Below, one piece after another: positions 21,028-31,369 of a stretch of DNA of 64,000 nucleotides. Position 1 is the stretch's first letter. Every line of letters starts with the position of its first letter. Under the pieces are notes generated by a model that was given only the letters and a program-made list of their open reading frames with translations, was not told the origin of the DNA and searched no databases. Source of the stretch: Gammaproteobacteria bacterium (lineage in GTDB: Bacteria > Pseudomonadota > Gammaproteobacteria > Pseudomonadales > Pseudohongiellaceae); contig BPDI01000011.1 in NCBI GenBank assembly GCA_019654215.1, positions 1-64,000 of the forward strand, given 5' to 3'. A program made the position numbers and the translations under genes.

Positions 21028-24000
21028 TTAACGTGCTTTAAGTGTGACTTCAAATTGAAAATTTCATTCCTTCTCGCAGTACATCGATGATCACGGAATC
21101 TCCCGGAGCAGACTCTCGTAACAGATTGGAATAGGTCTGCATGTCAGTCACTGATTCGTCATTATAGTTGAGTAAGATATCGCCTGCTTGCAGTCCAACT
21201 TCCTCTGCAGCGCTATCGGGAGTGACACCAGAAATTCGAACACCTTCCCCTGAATAGGCAAAGTCAGGAACCGTTCCTAAGCTTGCTGAACGCTCACCTT
21301 GTTGTCTAGCAACTTCGACTTGCTCAGTTCCTTCCAGGTTAACTCTTAGAGGATCAGTTCTGTCGCCAAGATAAACAACTGCTTCCTCGAGCCATAAGGA
21401 AATTTCTGACATGCCTGCAGCATCGAGTTTGTCCACAGTATCGGTTGGTTGGTGATAATCCAGATGGGTTCCCGCGAACAAGTGAATAGCAGGAATTCCT
21501 GCATTTAGGAAACTTACATGATCACTACTCGCGATGGTTTCTGCTGGGAACTCAGAGGTAACTCCGATGGTGAAACCGATACCTTGAGCCATAAACGGCC
21601 ATTCGTAAGCAGACTCCGTTCCAAACACTTGTAAGGTGCGACCTTCTAAGCGACCGACTGAATCCAAGTTAATCATTGCGAATAAATCTTCAGTTTCGAA
21701 TGGCCCAGGTGGGTTTTGTATGAAGTACTCAGAACCGAGCAAACCGCTTTCTTCACCACTAAAAGCGGCAAAGATAATAGGCCGTTGTGGCGTAAAAGCC
21801 CTGGCAACTTTCGCGGCCACCTCGATCATAACGCTAACACCTGAGGCATTATCGTCAGCCCAGCATGTAATTCTCCGTCACTATTGATGCCGAGATGATC
21901 GTAATGGGCCCAATGACAATCGGTTTTGCACTCACATCTCGGTTCACACCGGGAATAATGCCAACCACGTTAGCCAACTCTAAATTTCTGAAGCCCGGTC
22001 CCGCATCGCGCCAACGGTGAATATAAGTGCCATTAATCGGTTGCAAGCCAGCAATTCTAAATTGTTCGGCAATATATAGAGCTGCTCTATCGATTCCCTT
22101 TCCGCCTAATCCGCGACCTTCCATTTCGATGCTGGTGAGTTGGTTAACATGCCTTAGTAATTGTTCAGGTAAGTACTTAGGGGGGAGAGTCGTTAATAAT
22201 TCCACTGAGGGCAGATTATCCCACTGCAGTTCAGCGACTAAGTTAGGCTTCTTCCATTGCATCGGAGAATTGGGACTGGTCCATACACCACGCACATCGA
22301 TAGTTGGTTCACTGCCGGTAAAACTTAAATTGGAATAACGACCGTAGTGGGGAAGCTTTTCAATCATGCCCGGCATGGCCACCATGTCTTCCACATGAAT
22401 CCAGCCTACTGCGAGTTCCGGGTTTGCAGCATGTCGGCCAATTACTACGGTGCTGCGATTCGCGTACTCCAGTTCATTTGGGACCGATCTGAATACCGTT
22501 AGGGGTGTTGCTTACACTATAGAGCTCAGTGGAGGAAACAACCTGCTCCATAAATGGATTGTCTTTACCTAATATCCAAACGGAGCGATCTTGCGGAATT
22601 GATTCAATCTGGTCGGCATAAAGTATTTCACTCTCAGCACCCTACCGAATGTTTCTGCCATTAGAGCCCAATGCTGTCGGTCTGCATTTGGAAAACGAAT
22701 GCTATTTGTGCCGCCCCAAATAGCTCGCCTACGGTAGGCGGCGTTTCTTCTCGGTCCAATTGACGGAACACATCGAAGTAAGGATCTACCAGTACTCCCT
22801 GTAATCTCTCATAGTCTTCGGCAAAGAAAGCATCCAGTTTCTGAGATAGATTAATATCGAAGACTTGCGGCTCGGCCTCGCCTTCATAATAGAGAGCAAC
22901 TGGCACCTTTAACAAATAGGGATCACCAAATTGAGTCTGGGCAAACATTATGCGGGCACGATTACCAGTCGCCTCTTCCACCGAAAGGGATAATTGTGGC
23001 GCTCCGATTCGATTCACCCACTGCTGAAAAAATTTTGATAAATCGACCCCGCTTAATTCTGTATAGAGCCTTTCTATATCTGAATAAGAAGCTCGTTGAT
23101 ATTTGTAATCAGAATAAAGTTTTCTTAAGCCCTCCAGAAAAAGTTCATCACCTAATTCGAGTCGCAACATATGCCATAGCATGAGGGTCTTGCCATACCA
23201 ACTGCCTGGGTGGCAGCAGAATTGCGGGAAGTAAATCTTGCCAAGGGGAAGTCTGTTTCTTCAGCAACATAGTTTTTATAGCGTGACAACATATCTTTTC
23301 GATATTGGCTGCCGCTGCCACTCATTTCTCGGAATAAGTGATCTGCTAAGTAGGCAGTAAGGCCCTCACTCCAATTTCCAGATTCGTAATCTGGATAGAC
23401 TCCATTGCCCCACCAGTTATGGAGAATTTCATGGGGATAGGAAGATTCCAGAATAAATGGGAAACGAATGACCTGCTCGCCAAGCAAAGTAAATGAAGGC
23501 ATACCGTAGCCGGTTTCCCAGAAATTTTCGACTAAGGCGAACTTACTATATGGATAGTCACCTAGCAGCGGCTCATAAAGTTTCAAATACCTTTCCGTGG
23601 CATCCATGTACTTAGTGGCGAGATTAGAATCTGGCGTGCGCAGATATGCCAGCACCTCTACATCGTCCGCCTGTACCGAATACTCGGTAAAACTCGCAGC
23701 TATTAAGTAGATCTCTTCCATGGGATCGGCACTACTCCAACCGCTGTCACCAAACCGATCCCCCTGACTCACTGCCTTCCAGGTCGACGCTGTGTCGGCG
23801 AATTGCACTTCCATGTCAAAGGTCACTAACTGGCCACCAAAGATTGGAAACCAGGCGCTGCCATAATTTAGATAGACGCCTTGTTCACCAATAATCCCAG
23901 AAGTCTCAGAAAAACTCTGGGCGTATTCTGGGCTGGACTGTTCAGCGAGGTCATAAATAGAACCACTATAAATAAGCAATGCCTGGCCATTTTTGTTTGC

Positions 24001-24350
24001 AGGCAGACTTAAGGAATATTCGTTGGTTCCCGCTGCTAGGCCACCCGTGGCATTAATACCAACTTTTGTGTCCGGCGCATTGCCAGTTAGCTGCTGTAAG
24101 GTTCCAGAGTTATTGGAAATAGACAGGTTACTGTTAAGTTCAAAGTCTACCGATGTGGAGTGGAATTCTTCAGGAAAGCTAATACTTCCTCAACAGTAAT
24201 CGCACGATTCATTGGATCCAGGAAAATTTTAAGGCTATGGTGAATCGGTTGTTCTGGTTCCCGAAGCTCTGCAACCTCCCCTGGTGGCTGCCCAAGAGCA
24301 CTGCCAGACAGAATCACATAAAGAAAAAAGATTGTGGCAAAGCGCTTCAT
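21028..24350 (-). CDS. Fused secreted metallopeptidase: M1-like domain, M28 domain and PDZ domain, frameshifted
   Basis: Reads as one protein of about 1,100 residues. ATG 24350 gives the signal peptide (ATIFFLYVILSGSALG). After a beta-rich N-domain comes the M1 gluzincin site: YPHEILHNWWGNG (HExxH) and the third ligand Glu in NWSEGLTAYLADH. A linker domain (VVIGRHAANPELAVGWIH, MPGMIEKLPHYGRYS) leads to an M28 aminopeptidase domain with HYDHLG, ADDNASG, SGEESGLLGSEYF, NLDSVGR and DYHQPTDT, all metal ligands present. A PDZ domain closes it (VGLQAGDILLNYNDESV), with the true end EVTLKAR at 21028. Slips lie near 24170, 23190, 22650-22400, 21860-21900 and 21055. Both active sites look competent, implying a periplasmic peptide scavenger. 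Confidence 0.82.
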
Positions 24351-24370
24351 GATGGTTGTGCTCGCTAAAG

Positions 24371-25568
24371 CTATTCGAAGCCCAATAACTCTAGGGCGCG
24401 CTGATGGTTCCAATTAGCCATGTGAATTTGAGAAGTGCCGTCAGGAGTTCGAGTAGTACTCCAGGCGAGGCTATTACCGTCCGGTGAAAACACAGGAAGT
24501 ATGTCAGTTCCTTCGGTGTTGGTTACTCTAATAGGGGGATTCGCACCTGCTGGATCCACCATAAACAACTCGAAGTTGGAATGACCGAGTATATTGCTGG
24601 AATAGATAATGTAATCGCCACTCGGATGAAAATAGGGTCCCCATGCCACCATGGCATCAGCGGTTAGCTGACGTTGATTACTACCATCTATATCCATAGT
24701 CCAAATTTCAGCGCTCATACCATCAGGATTAAACCGACGCCATACGACCTGGCTATTGTCTGGGCTGAAAAAGGGTCCGCCATCATAACCTGGTGAATGA
24801 GTAAGCTGTTTAACATTGGACCCATCAGAATCCATTATGTAGAGGTCCATGAAGTAAGCGGAGTCTTCGTCAAACAGTTTTTGTTCTGCCTGGGTCAGTG
24901 TGCGGTTGTAAGCAATACGATTCGAAGCAAACAATATCTTCGAACCATCGGTGGAATAAGATCCTTCAGCATCATATCCATCGCTGTTTGTCAGATTAAC
25001 GATGGCTGCGCCATCAGCGTTAGCTTCATAGATTTCATAATGACGATCGTAGTCCCAGCCATAAGGCCTATCGATTCCACTTTCTCGTATACGAATTTCT
25101 TCTGCTTGCTTTTCTAATGCGTCTGGATCTTCATGGGTCGAAGAAAACATGACTCTATCTAAAGTTGGATGCACCCAAGAACAAGTAGTCAACCCAGTGC
25201 CTGGAGAAACTCGATGAGTATCACCTGTATCTAGATCTCGCAGAAAGATCTGATAGAAAGGATTGTCTCCTGGCACTTCACTTTGAAAAATAAACAGTTC
25301 GCCATCTGCTGAAAAATAACCTTCGCCAGAACGCAGGCTGTCAGTGATTAACTGATATGTACCTGTCAATAACTCCGCTTCGTACTCAGTGTTATACATC
25401 TCAGGGCCAGTTGGCTCAACGTAACCGCTGGCTCCTGCAACTCCTTTCCGCTATTGCTGCCCCTGTGGCCCCGGCGGCACCATCTGGTTGCGCCAAACTG
25501 GCTACATGAACAAACAGTAATAAAAATACACCAATCGAAACTAGGCTATTGTGTATAAAAGATCTCAT
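24371..25568 (-). CDS. Secreted PD40/TolB-like beta-propeller protein, one frameshift
   Basis: About 395 residues. ATG 25568 gives a signal peptide (SIGVFLLLFVHVASLAQP); a slip near 25440 joins it to the track ORF at 25399. The mature part is built of PD40 repeats with the usual F(S/H)PDG and SNR turns: GYFSADGELFIFQS, GSYSTDGSKILFASNR, PFFSPDNSQVVWRR, PYFHPSGDYIIYSS, PVFSPDGNSLAWST. These form a six-bladed-type propeller as in TolB and the N-part of tricorn-like peptidases, but there is no peptidase domain. It precedes the M1-M28 peptidase gene by about 20 bases, so it is likely co-transcribed and may present or bind peptides; that last point is inference. Confidence 0.82.
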
Positions 25569-25598
25569 CGCTCATACCCGCTGCTAACTAGCAGTTAA

Positions 25599-26594
25599 TT
25601 AGTCAAATTTAAAATTCTGTTGTTGTGGAAATACGCCAAAAAGGCCACCAGTGTGCACAAAAACCACATTGCTTGCCCTTGGTAGCCGGCCTTCTGCACC
25701 TTTCTGAATTTCATTTACCATGCCATGAAACGCTTTACCTGTATAGACTGGGTCCAAGAATAGGCCTTCGATTCTGGCAAGTTCGGCGATTGTTTTAAAG
25801 ACCTCCTTATCAGCGGTGCCATAACCCGGTCCGACATAGCCCTCAATGGTGCAAATATCTAGATCGTCTTCATTCAACTCCATATTGTAACTTTGCTTCC
25901 AGAAAGCGACATCTTCCCTGATTTTATTATCAAAGTATTCCGCATCATCACAGACGTTAAATGCCACAACCTGACCTGGCAGATCGAAAAGTTTTGAGCC
26001 AACAACCAGACCACCTTGCGTCCCACCGGAACCGGTCGCGGGAACAATATAGTCTGGTGAAATACCGTTTGTTTCGAAATCATTTTTTAATTCTTCGCTC
26101 GCGGCAATATATCCCCACAGCCCAATCTCATCGGTGGCACCAATGGGAATGAAATGGGCCTTTGAACCCTGCTGATGATATTGCTGCTGCAACTCATGTG
26201 CCAGCTCGACATGTTTACCCCATTCCCGCTGCGGCAGGAATGAGATTTCTGCGCCCACCAAGTAATCCATTAAGAGATTGCCATCGGGGTGCTCTGGTTT
26301 TTCTCCCCTTAAAATCAGATGCACTTTTATGCCAAGCCGCGCTCCGAGAATTGCAGTGGCACGACAGTGGTTAGATTGCACACCTCCACAAGTTATTAAG
26401 ACATCGCAACCTTCGTCCAAAGCATGGGCAATAGTGAATTCCAGTTTACGAATTTTATTGCCGGACACTTCCATGCCTGTGAGCTCATCGTGCTTGACCC
26501 ATATTTTAACGTCGAAATTCGGTATGGTGAATCTCTCTAATGGTGTTAATGGAGTCGGGAGATTGGCTAAGTTGAGTCGATTTGGATATTTCAT
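25599..26594 (-). CDS. D-cysteine desulfhydrase / ACC deaminase family PLP enzyme
   Basis: A complete 331-residue fold-type II PLP enzyme. The PLP lysine is in SGNKIRKLEF, the substrate-binding GGVQSNHCRA follows, and the phosphate-cradle ATGSGGTQGGL and late VHTGGLFGVF are typical. Members deaminate D-cysteine or 1-aminocyclopropane-1-carboxylate. The family's two activities are separated by a few active-site residues I cannot check here, and D-cysteine or another D-amino acid is the more common activity in bacteria lacking plant association. It sits just upstream of the secreted peptidase group on the same strand and just past the terminator of the molybdenum hydroxylase operon, so it has its own promoter region. 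Confidence 0.88.
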   Translation of the reverse strand: MKYPNRLNLANLPTPLTPLERFTIPNFDVKIWVKHDELTGMEVSGNKIRKLEFTIAHALDEGCDVLITCGGVQSNHCRATAILGARLGIKVHLILRGEKPEHPDGNLLMDYLVGAEISFLPQREWGKHVELAHELQQQYHQQGSKAHFIPIGATDEIGLWGYIAASEELKNDFETNGISPDYIVPATGSGGTQGGLVVGSKLFDLPGQVVAFNVCDDAEYFDNKIREDVAFWKQSYNMELNEDDLDICTIEGYVGPGYGTADKEVFKTIAELARIEGLFLDPVYTGKAFHGMVNEIQKGAEGRLPRASNVVFVHTGGLFGVFPQQQNFKFD

Positions 26595-26611
26595 ATTTAC
26601 AATGTAAAAAA

Positions 26612-26639
26612 AGAAGAGGGAGTATAAACTCCCTCTTCT
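26612..26639. terminator. Strong rho-independent terminator of the molybdenum hydroxylase operon
   Basis: A perfect 12-base inverted repeat AGAAGAGGGAGT / ACTCCCTCTTCT around loop ATAA, flanked by A-run and T-run. Read on the minus strand it is followed by TTTTTT, and it lies 35 bases past the stop of the last operon gene. Confidence 0.9.
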
Positions 26640-26673
26640 TTTCTAAAAATCCAGAGTGGGTGAGGAATAATAC

Positions 26674-27084
26674 CTATTCACTCTTTTTCATTGCGTCGTA
26701 TGCCATCACGCCGCTCTCTTCTTCCGTTGCCAGAGGGCGTAGCGCCTCGCTGTAAAGAAAAAGATTAGTGAGCACTGCCCGCAAATGGATCGATGCATTA
26801 AGGTTATCGATGACTTCAGATCCAATTTTTTTCTGTTTCAACATAAAGGAAAGTGCTGCACTTGCCTTTACACAATCATCAGCAATCAGTCGTTCAAAAT
26901 CTTCTTCACTATTAGCGAAAGCCTCTGAGAGGAAATTCATCGCTGAGGCCATGCCATCAATAGTGGGCCTTGCATGAGGGCCGGGACCATCGGTCTCATC
27001 GGAAGGAGGTCTGCCTTGTGCCGCGTAGGCCAGCAAGAACTCGTAACCCGACTCGATGGTCTCGATACTTTCTTCGATATCCAT
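26674..27084 (-). CDS. Small soluble protein, last gene of molybdenum hydroxylase operon
   Basis: A 136-residue acidic, largely helical protein with no signal peptide, membrane segment or Cys pair. It begins MDIEESIETIESGYEFLLAYAAQGR and contains a helical core (MASAMNFLSEAFANSEEDFERLI, then AALSFMLKQKKIGSEVIDN). It starts 33 bases after the cytochrome b stop and is followed by a strong terminator, so it belongs to the operon. I do not recognise the family. A cytoplasmic assembly or chaperone role for the exported enzyme (as XdhC/PaoD-type proteins have) is possible by position only; the sequence does not look like XdhC. Confidence 0.75.
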   Translation of the reverse strand: MDIEESIETIESGYEFLLAYAAQGRPPSDETDGPGPHARPTIDGMASAMNFLSEAFANSEEDFERLIADDCVKASAALSFMLKQKKIGSEVIDNLNASIHLRAVLTNLFLYSEALRPLATEEESGVMAYDAMKKSE

Positions 27085-27117
27085 ATTTTACCGCTTCCGA
27101 AAAGTTATCTTATCCGT

Positions 27118-27885
27118 TCAGTCTGCTTCCTTCGGCGACCACTTCGCAGGGTCATGGTTTGCAGCTAGTTCGTCTTCTGACATCCAGCCAGAAATCATTG
27201 AGCGAGTATAGAAAATCTTCTCTGGTCGTAATGCGAAATAAATATGGGTTGCTGCCAACGCCACCAGCGCTAGAGTTGATAAGCCATGCAACAAAAACAC
27301 TAGTCCAAGCTGATCTTCCGGCATGCTGTTAGTTCGTTCCCAGAAAGGCGAATCGATTTGCATGAACATTAGAACGCCAGTTACGATAACTGCTAATACC
27401 ACCACTGTTACTGCCCAATGCATACCCTTTTGCTCGAAGTAATACTTTCCAGGCTTACGAGCAGAGTCGAATGGCTCGGCAAAATCCTTCGGCATTAACA
27501 ACATCGACTTAAAGTCTTGCCAGAACGAAGCACGAACAATGTGTGCGATCACCAGGAATGTAAGAATCAGGCCACTGATCCAGTGAATATCTAGCCAAGC
27601 TATTCGTAGCCCAATTATCGGTGCTACACCAGTGAAAATTAGCACCAGAATACTTGCCGCCATTAACCAGTGAAACCACCGATCAATTGATTCGTGTCTA
27701 ACAATGCGACGACCTTCACCTGTTGGTCTTTCTAAATTTTTCTTAGCCAAAGCTGCCATTACGATTGCATGAGCAATCAACAAAATAACAATGGCCATGA
27801 AAACCACATAGAGTAAATCCCAAGAAACACCCAGGATTACTTCTTCACCCCAGACATCTCTTTTAAAGCGGACTATTTCTCCCAC
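27118..27885 (-). CDS. Cytochrome b/b6-type membrane subunit (formate dehydrogenase gamma-like)
   Basis: A 255-residue integral membrane cytochrome b of the PF01292 type with an extra N-terminal helix (VFMAIVILLIAHAIVMAAL). Candidate haem His residues lie in ESIDRWFHWLMAASI, LDIHWISGLILTFLVIAHIV, and FLLHGLSTLALVALAATHIYF. The Arg/Lys-rich loop and end (TRSMISGWMSEDEL, then DPAKWSPKEAD) match the gamma-subunit pattern of periplasmic formate dehydrogenases. In this operon it probably takes electrons from the exported molybdenum hydroxylase and passes them to quinone. It starts 56 bases after the FAD subunit stop. Confidence 0.85.
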   Translation of the reverse strand: MGEIVRFKRDVWGEEVILGVSWDLLYVVFMAIVILLIAHAIVMAALAKKNLERPTGEGRRIVRHESIDRWFHWLMAASILVLIFTGVAPIIGLRIAWLDIHWISGLILTFLVIAHIVRASFWQDFKSMLLMPKDFAEPFDSARKPGKYYFEQKGMHWAVTVVVLAVIVTGVLMFMQIDSPFWERTNSMPEDQLGLVFLLHGLSTLALVALAATHIYFALRPEKIFYTRSMISGWMSEDELAANHDPAKWSPKEAD

Positions 27886-27941
27886 TGTACTCCCCTCTTA
27901 TTCTAATTAGTTTTTCTCAGCTAACGGAGAAGATCCGAGGC

Positions 27942-28937
27942 TTAGCCCCGGATCGCTCTTTTAACCAGATTTTGCATTAAAGGCACTTTGAAGTTGTTGT
28001 AATTCAAAGGACGTGCCCCTGCGGTCGCCATATCAGCTACTGCATTTGCTGTGCTGTCAGAACGTGATCGACCACGAATCGCGGCTTCGACGTCTTGCAA
28101 ACGCCTTGGCACACATTCAACAGCGCCGCAAACGATGCGCGCGTCTTCAATGTTTTCACCAGAAGTTCTGAATGCAGCCGCAACGTTTACGAGAGCAAAA
28201 TCCCACACGTTCCGATCAGCAACTTTCTCAAAGTAGAACTCGGCATTAGCCCAGGTGTTTGGAATTCTTACTGCAGTTAGAATTTCACCTTCATTCAGTA
28301 CAGTCATGTTCAAGATGTCACGATCTGGACCAACGAAGAAATCCTGTGCAGGGATTTCACGCTGACCGCTCGTGCTTGAAATAACCATAGTGGCGTCTAA
28401 TGCAACTAATGCTGGCGCAGTATCAGAAGGAGTCACCGCGACACATCGGCTTGCACCGAATAGTGCATGTTCACGATTCAGCCCTTCAGGAGAGTCTGCA
28501 TAGCAAATGTTGCCGCCTGCGCGATAGCAGTCCAAACCACGACGGTAGTACCAGCAGCGAGTATCCTGAATCAGGTTACCGCCTAAAGTACCAACATTGC
28601 GAATTTGGGGGCTGGCTACGATACCAGCAGCTTCTGCTAACAAACCGAAGCGGGATTGGATCAATGGATCTCTGGCGATATCGGTCAATGTTGTGACCGC
28701 ACCAATCTCGATTCCATCGACAGTTTCGGTGATGCCTTTCCAGGCATCAATCTGAGTCAGCTCGATCATGGCGGAAGGATTCTTATTGCGGTCTTTCAAC
28801 CAACCGTAAGTATCCTGACCACCACCAAGTAGCCAACCTTCGTTACCCAATCTGGATGCCAAGTCCAGAGCTGTTGCTTCATCAGCTGGCTGATAAAGCT
28901 CAATATCAGGCATTACGTCATGTGATGTGGCTACCAT
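27942..28937 (-). CDS. Molybdenum hydroxylase FAD subunit with additional Cys loop
   Basis: FAD-binding medium subunit (CoxM/XdhB type). I choose ATG 28937 (MVATSHDVMPD), one base after the Mo-subunit stop, over the track start at 28964. The FAD site is marked by WLLGGGQDTYGWL and the NVGTLGGNL region (IVASPQIRNVGTLGG). After that an insertion contains four Cys: RCWYYRRGLDCYRAGGNICY and GASRCVAV. The same place carries a 4Fe-4S cluster in the beta subunit of 4-hydroxybenzoyl-CoA reductase and in the YagS/PaoB type, so this subunit may have an extra cluster. The C-terminal CODH-C domain is complete (FEKVADRNVWDFALVNVAAA). Confidence 0.88.
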   Translation of the reverse strand: MVATSHDVMPDIELYQPADEATALDLASRLGNEGWLLGGGQDTYGWLKDRNKNPSAMIELTQIDAWKGITETVDGIEIGAVTTLTDIARDPLIQSRFGLLAEAAGIVASPQIRNVGTLGGNLIQDTRCWYYRRGLDCYRAGGNICYADSPEGLNREHALFGASRCVAVTPSDTAPALVALDATMVISSTSGQREIPAQDFFVGPDRDILNMTVLNEGEILTAVRIPNTWANAEFYFEKVADRNVWDFALVNVAAAFRTSGENIEDARIVCGAVECVPRRLQDVEAAIRGRSRSDSTANAVADMATAGARPLNYNNFKVPLMQNLVKRAIRG

Positions 28938-28938
28938 A

Positions 28939-31364
28939 TCAACCTCGGTAATTGTTCTGAGCAAGAGGTACGGATTCTTCCGACGTTCCTGCTATGTGGT
29001 TAAGGATCATGTCTGTAGTAATTGGGGAAGCACCGAAAATGTGCCCATCCAATGCATCTGTAATCGCCGCCGTAAGAGCAGCAGATACGGAGCCTTGTGA
29101 TGGCTCACCAATACCGCGTGCACCGACTGGATTTTCCGGATCTGGTAGATCCACCCAACCAGTATCAATCTTCAATGGACAATCGAGATAAGTTGGAACC
29201 TTACTCTGCCAGTAACCAGTGCTTGCTGGGATACCATTTTGAGGATCGTATAAGTGACGCTCTAATGCAGAGAGTCCGATACCCCAAACCGCCCCACCAA
29301 CTAACTGGTTATCCATTCCTTTCGGGTGCATGATGGTTCCAGCTTCACCGATACTGATCATGTCGTGAATTTCGATCTTGCCGGTTTCCTTATCCAGCTC
29401 AATCTCACAACAAGTAACAGTGAATCCGGGAGGATTACCTTCGTGGCGCGGGTCATGGAAGATTCCCATGAAACCAGTTCCAGCTAATCGATCCGCTGCA
29501 ATCTGTGTCCATTCGGCGAGTTCTTCCGGGAGCTCAGCTTCACCAGTATATTTACCGCCCAATTCGAGGCCTCGAGCCGCAACTTCTCCGAAGGTCATGC
29601 CAGCAGAATCATCTGCAATCTGATGCACGCGCTCATTGGAAATATCGTAATCCTCTGGCGCTCCGCCAAGATCGTTTGCTGCGATCTCTTTCATCTTCGT
29701 TAACATGTCTTGTGCTGCACCGTAGAAGGTACGAGTGTTAGTAAAGATTGAGTTACTACCGTCTTGAGGCGAAGTAATTGGAAGATGTAGGTCAGTGCGA
29801 CCAGTAATAATGTCCACTCGGTCCCAAGGCATCTTAAGTACTTCAGCTGCAGCCCGTGAAACAGCAGCATAAGAATATGTACCTAAGTTACCGACACCGT
29901 TGTGAACTTTAAGACGGCCATCTGGACCCATCATCACTATTCCATCCATGCCAGAACGACCTGCATTGTGATAACCCTGGCCAATACCAAGACCTACCAC
30001 TTTGCTGCCGTTTTGCTGACGACGACGTGATTGACGTTCATCCCATCCAAATTGTTCCCGGCCATTTCCAACGCTTCCGGCATGTAAGCAGAAGTGAATG
30101 GAATACGCTGTGGACCACCAACATCACCAGTCATTGGAGTATTGATTTTGCGAATATCAAACCGGCTTACGCCTAACTCATCAGCTGCAACGTCCATGAT
30201 TGGAGAAATGATTGGAGCAATTTGGTTCTGGCCTGGACCACGTTGTGCACCGCGGTGAGCAGTGTTAGTTCCGATTGCAGTACCGCGGAAACGAACTGCA
30301 TCAGTTTGGTAAAGCACGCTAATACAATCAGCTGCTGAGAAAGCATCAGCACCTCCACCTTTACCTCCATTATCGGAAACTATCCAAAGGTCGCAGGCTG
30401 CCATGACACCGTCGGGCTTAAAGCCAACCTTGATCCAACCGGTTAGACCTTGACGTGCACCACCGATCGTGAATTCTTCTTCTCGGGTAGCACGCATCAT
30501 TACAGGTCGATTAATTTTTTGTGAAAGCTTAGCTGGTACCGCATAAACCGGAACCGATCCAGCTCGAGCTCGCTGCCCGAATCCACCACCCGTTGCCTCA
30601 TTAATGAAAACCAAATCCGCTTTTGGTACACCAATGATGCCGGCAATACCGTCAGCGAACGCAGTCAAACTTTGAGAACCGCCATGAAGATAAAGCTTCC
30701 CATTTTCCCAATAGGCCAATGCAGAACGCGGCTCCATAGACATGTGTGGATAACCGGCGTTGGTAAAAGTGCCTTCGTAAACATAAGTTGATTCTGCAAA
30801 TGCAGCTTCCAGATCTCCGTACTCAACAGTTTGCTGTGGTTCAGCAGTTGGTTCATTACCAGCACGGAAGCTAGCTACCTGATCTGCTGTCCACTTTTCA
30901 GTAGCAAAACCCTGACGGAATACGAAAGTGTTAGTGTCACCCGGGTAGGCATTGCCACCGCCCTCGGCAAGACTATCCAATGGATCTAATACGAAAGGCA
31001 GTCTTTCAAAAGTAACTGAGATTGCAGCAATTGCAGTCTCGGCTGTCTTTTCATCCACTGCAGCCAGAGCAAGAATAGGCTCACCAACCAGAGTAGGTTC
31101 ATTGGTGAGAATTTTTAGACCAGTGCTTTGTGGTTCACCGTCAGGATAAACATCATCCGCGGTGAGTATGCCGAACACCCCGTCCATCGCCAATGCTTCA
31201 GAAGCATCGATGTCTAGTACACGTGCATGGGGAATTGGGCTTGTTAGTAATCTTGCATAGACCATCCCTTCGCGGGTGTAGTCTTCTGCATACTTAATAC
31301 GACCAGTGACCTTACCTGGCACATCTGGTGGAGTAAAATCTTTTCCAATATGCATATATGCCAT
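28939..31364 (-). CDS. Molybdenum hydroxylase large (Mo-cofactor) subunit, one frameshift
   Basis: About 800 residues, xanthine dehydrogenase family. The N-terminal ORF (29994-31364) begins KDFTPPDVPGKVTGRIKYAED and includes the cofactor-binding EATGGGFGQRARAGS and GAQRGPGQNQIAP. The C-terminal ORF (28939-30000) contains GNLGTYSYAAVSRAAAE and the catalytic Glu in GARGIGEPSQGSV. A slip near 30060 in a CCCGG run separates them; the bridging frame reads EQFGWDERQSRRRQQNGSKVVG. It has no signal of its own and would be exported with the Tat-bearing Fe-S subunit. It starts 5 bases after that gene. Substrate class (purine, aldehyde, N-heterocycle) is not decided by these motifs. Confidence 0.88.
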
Positions 31365-31369
31365 GATAG

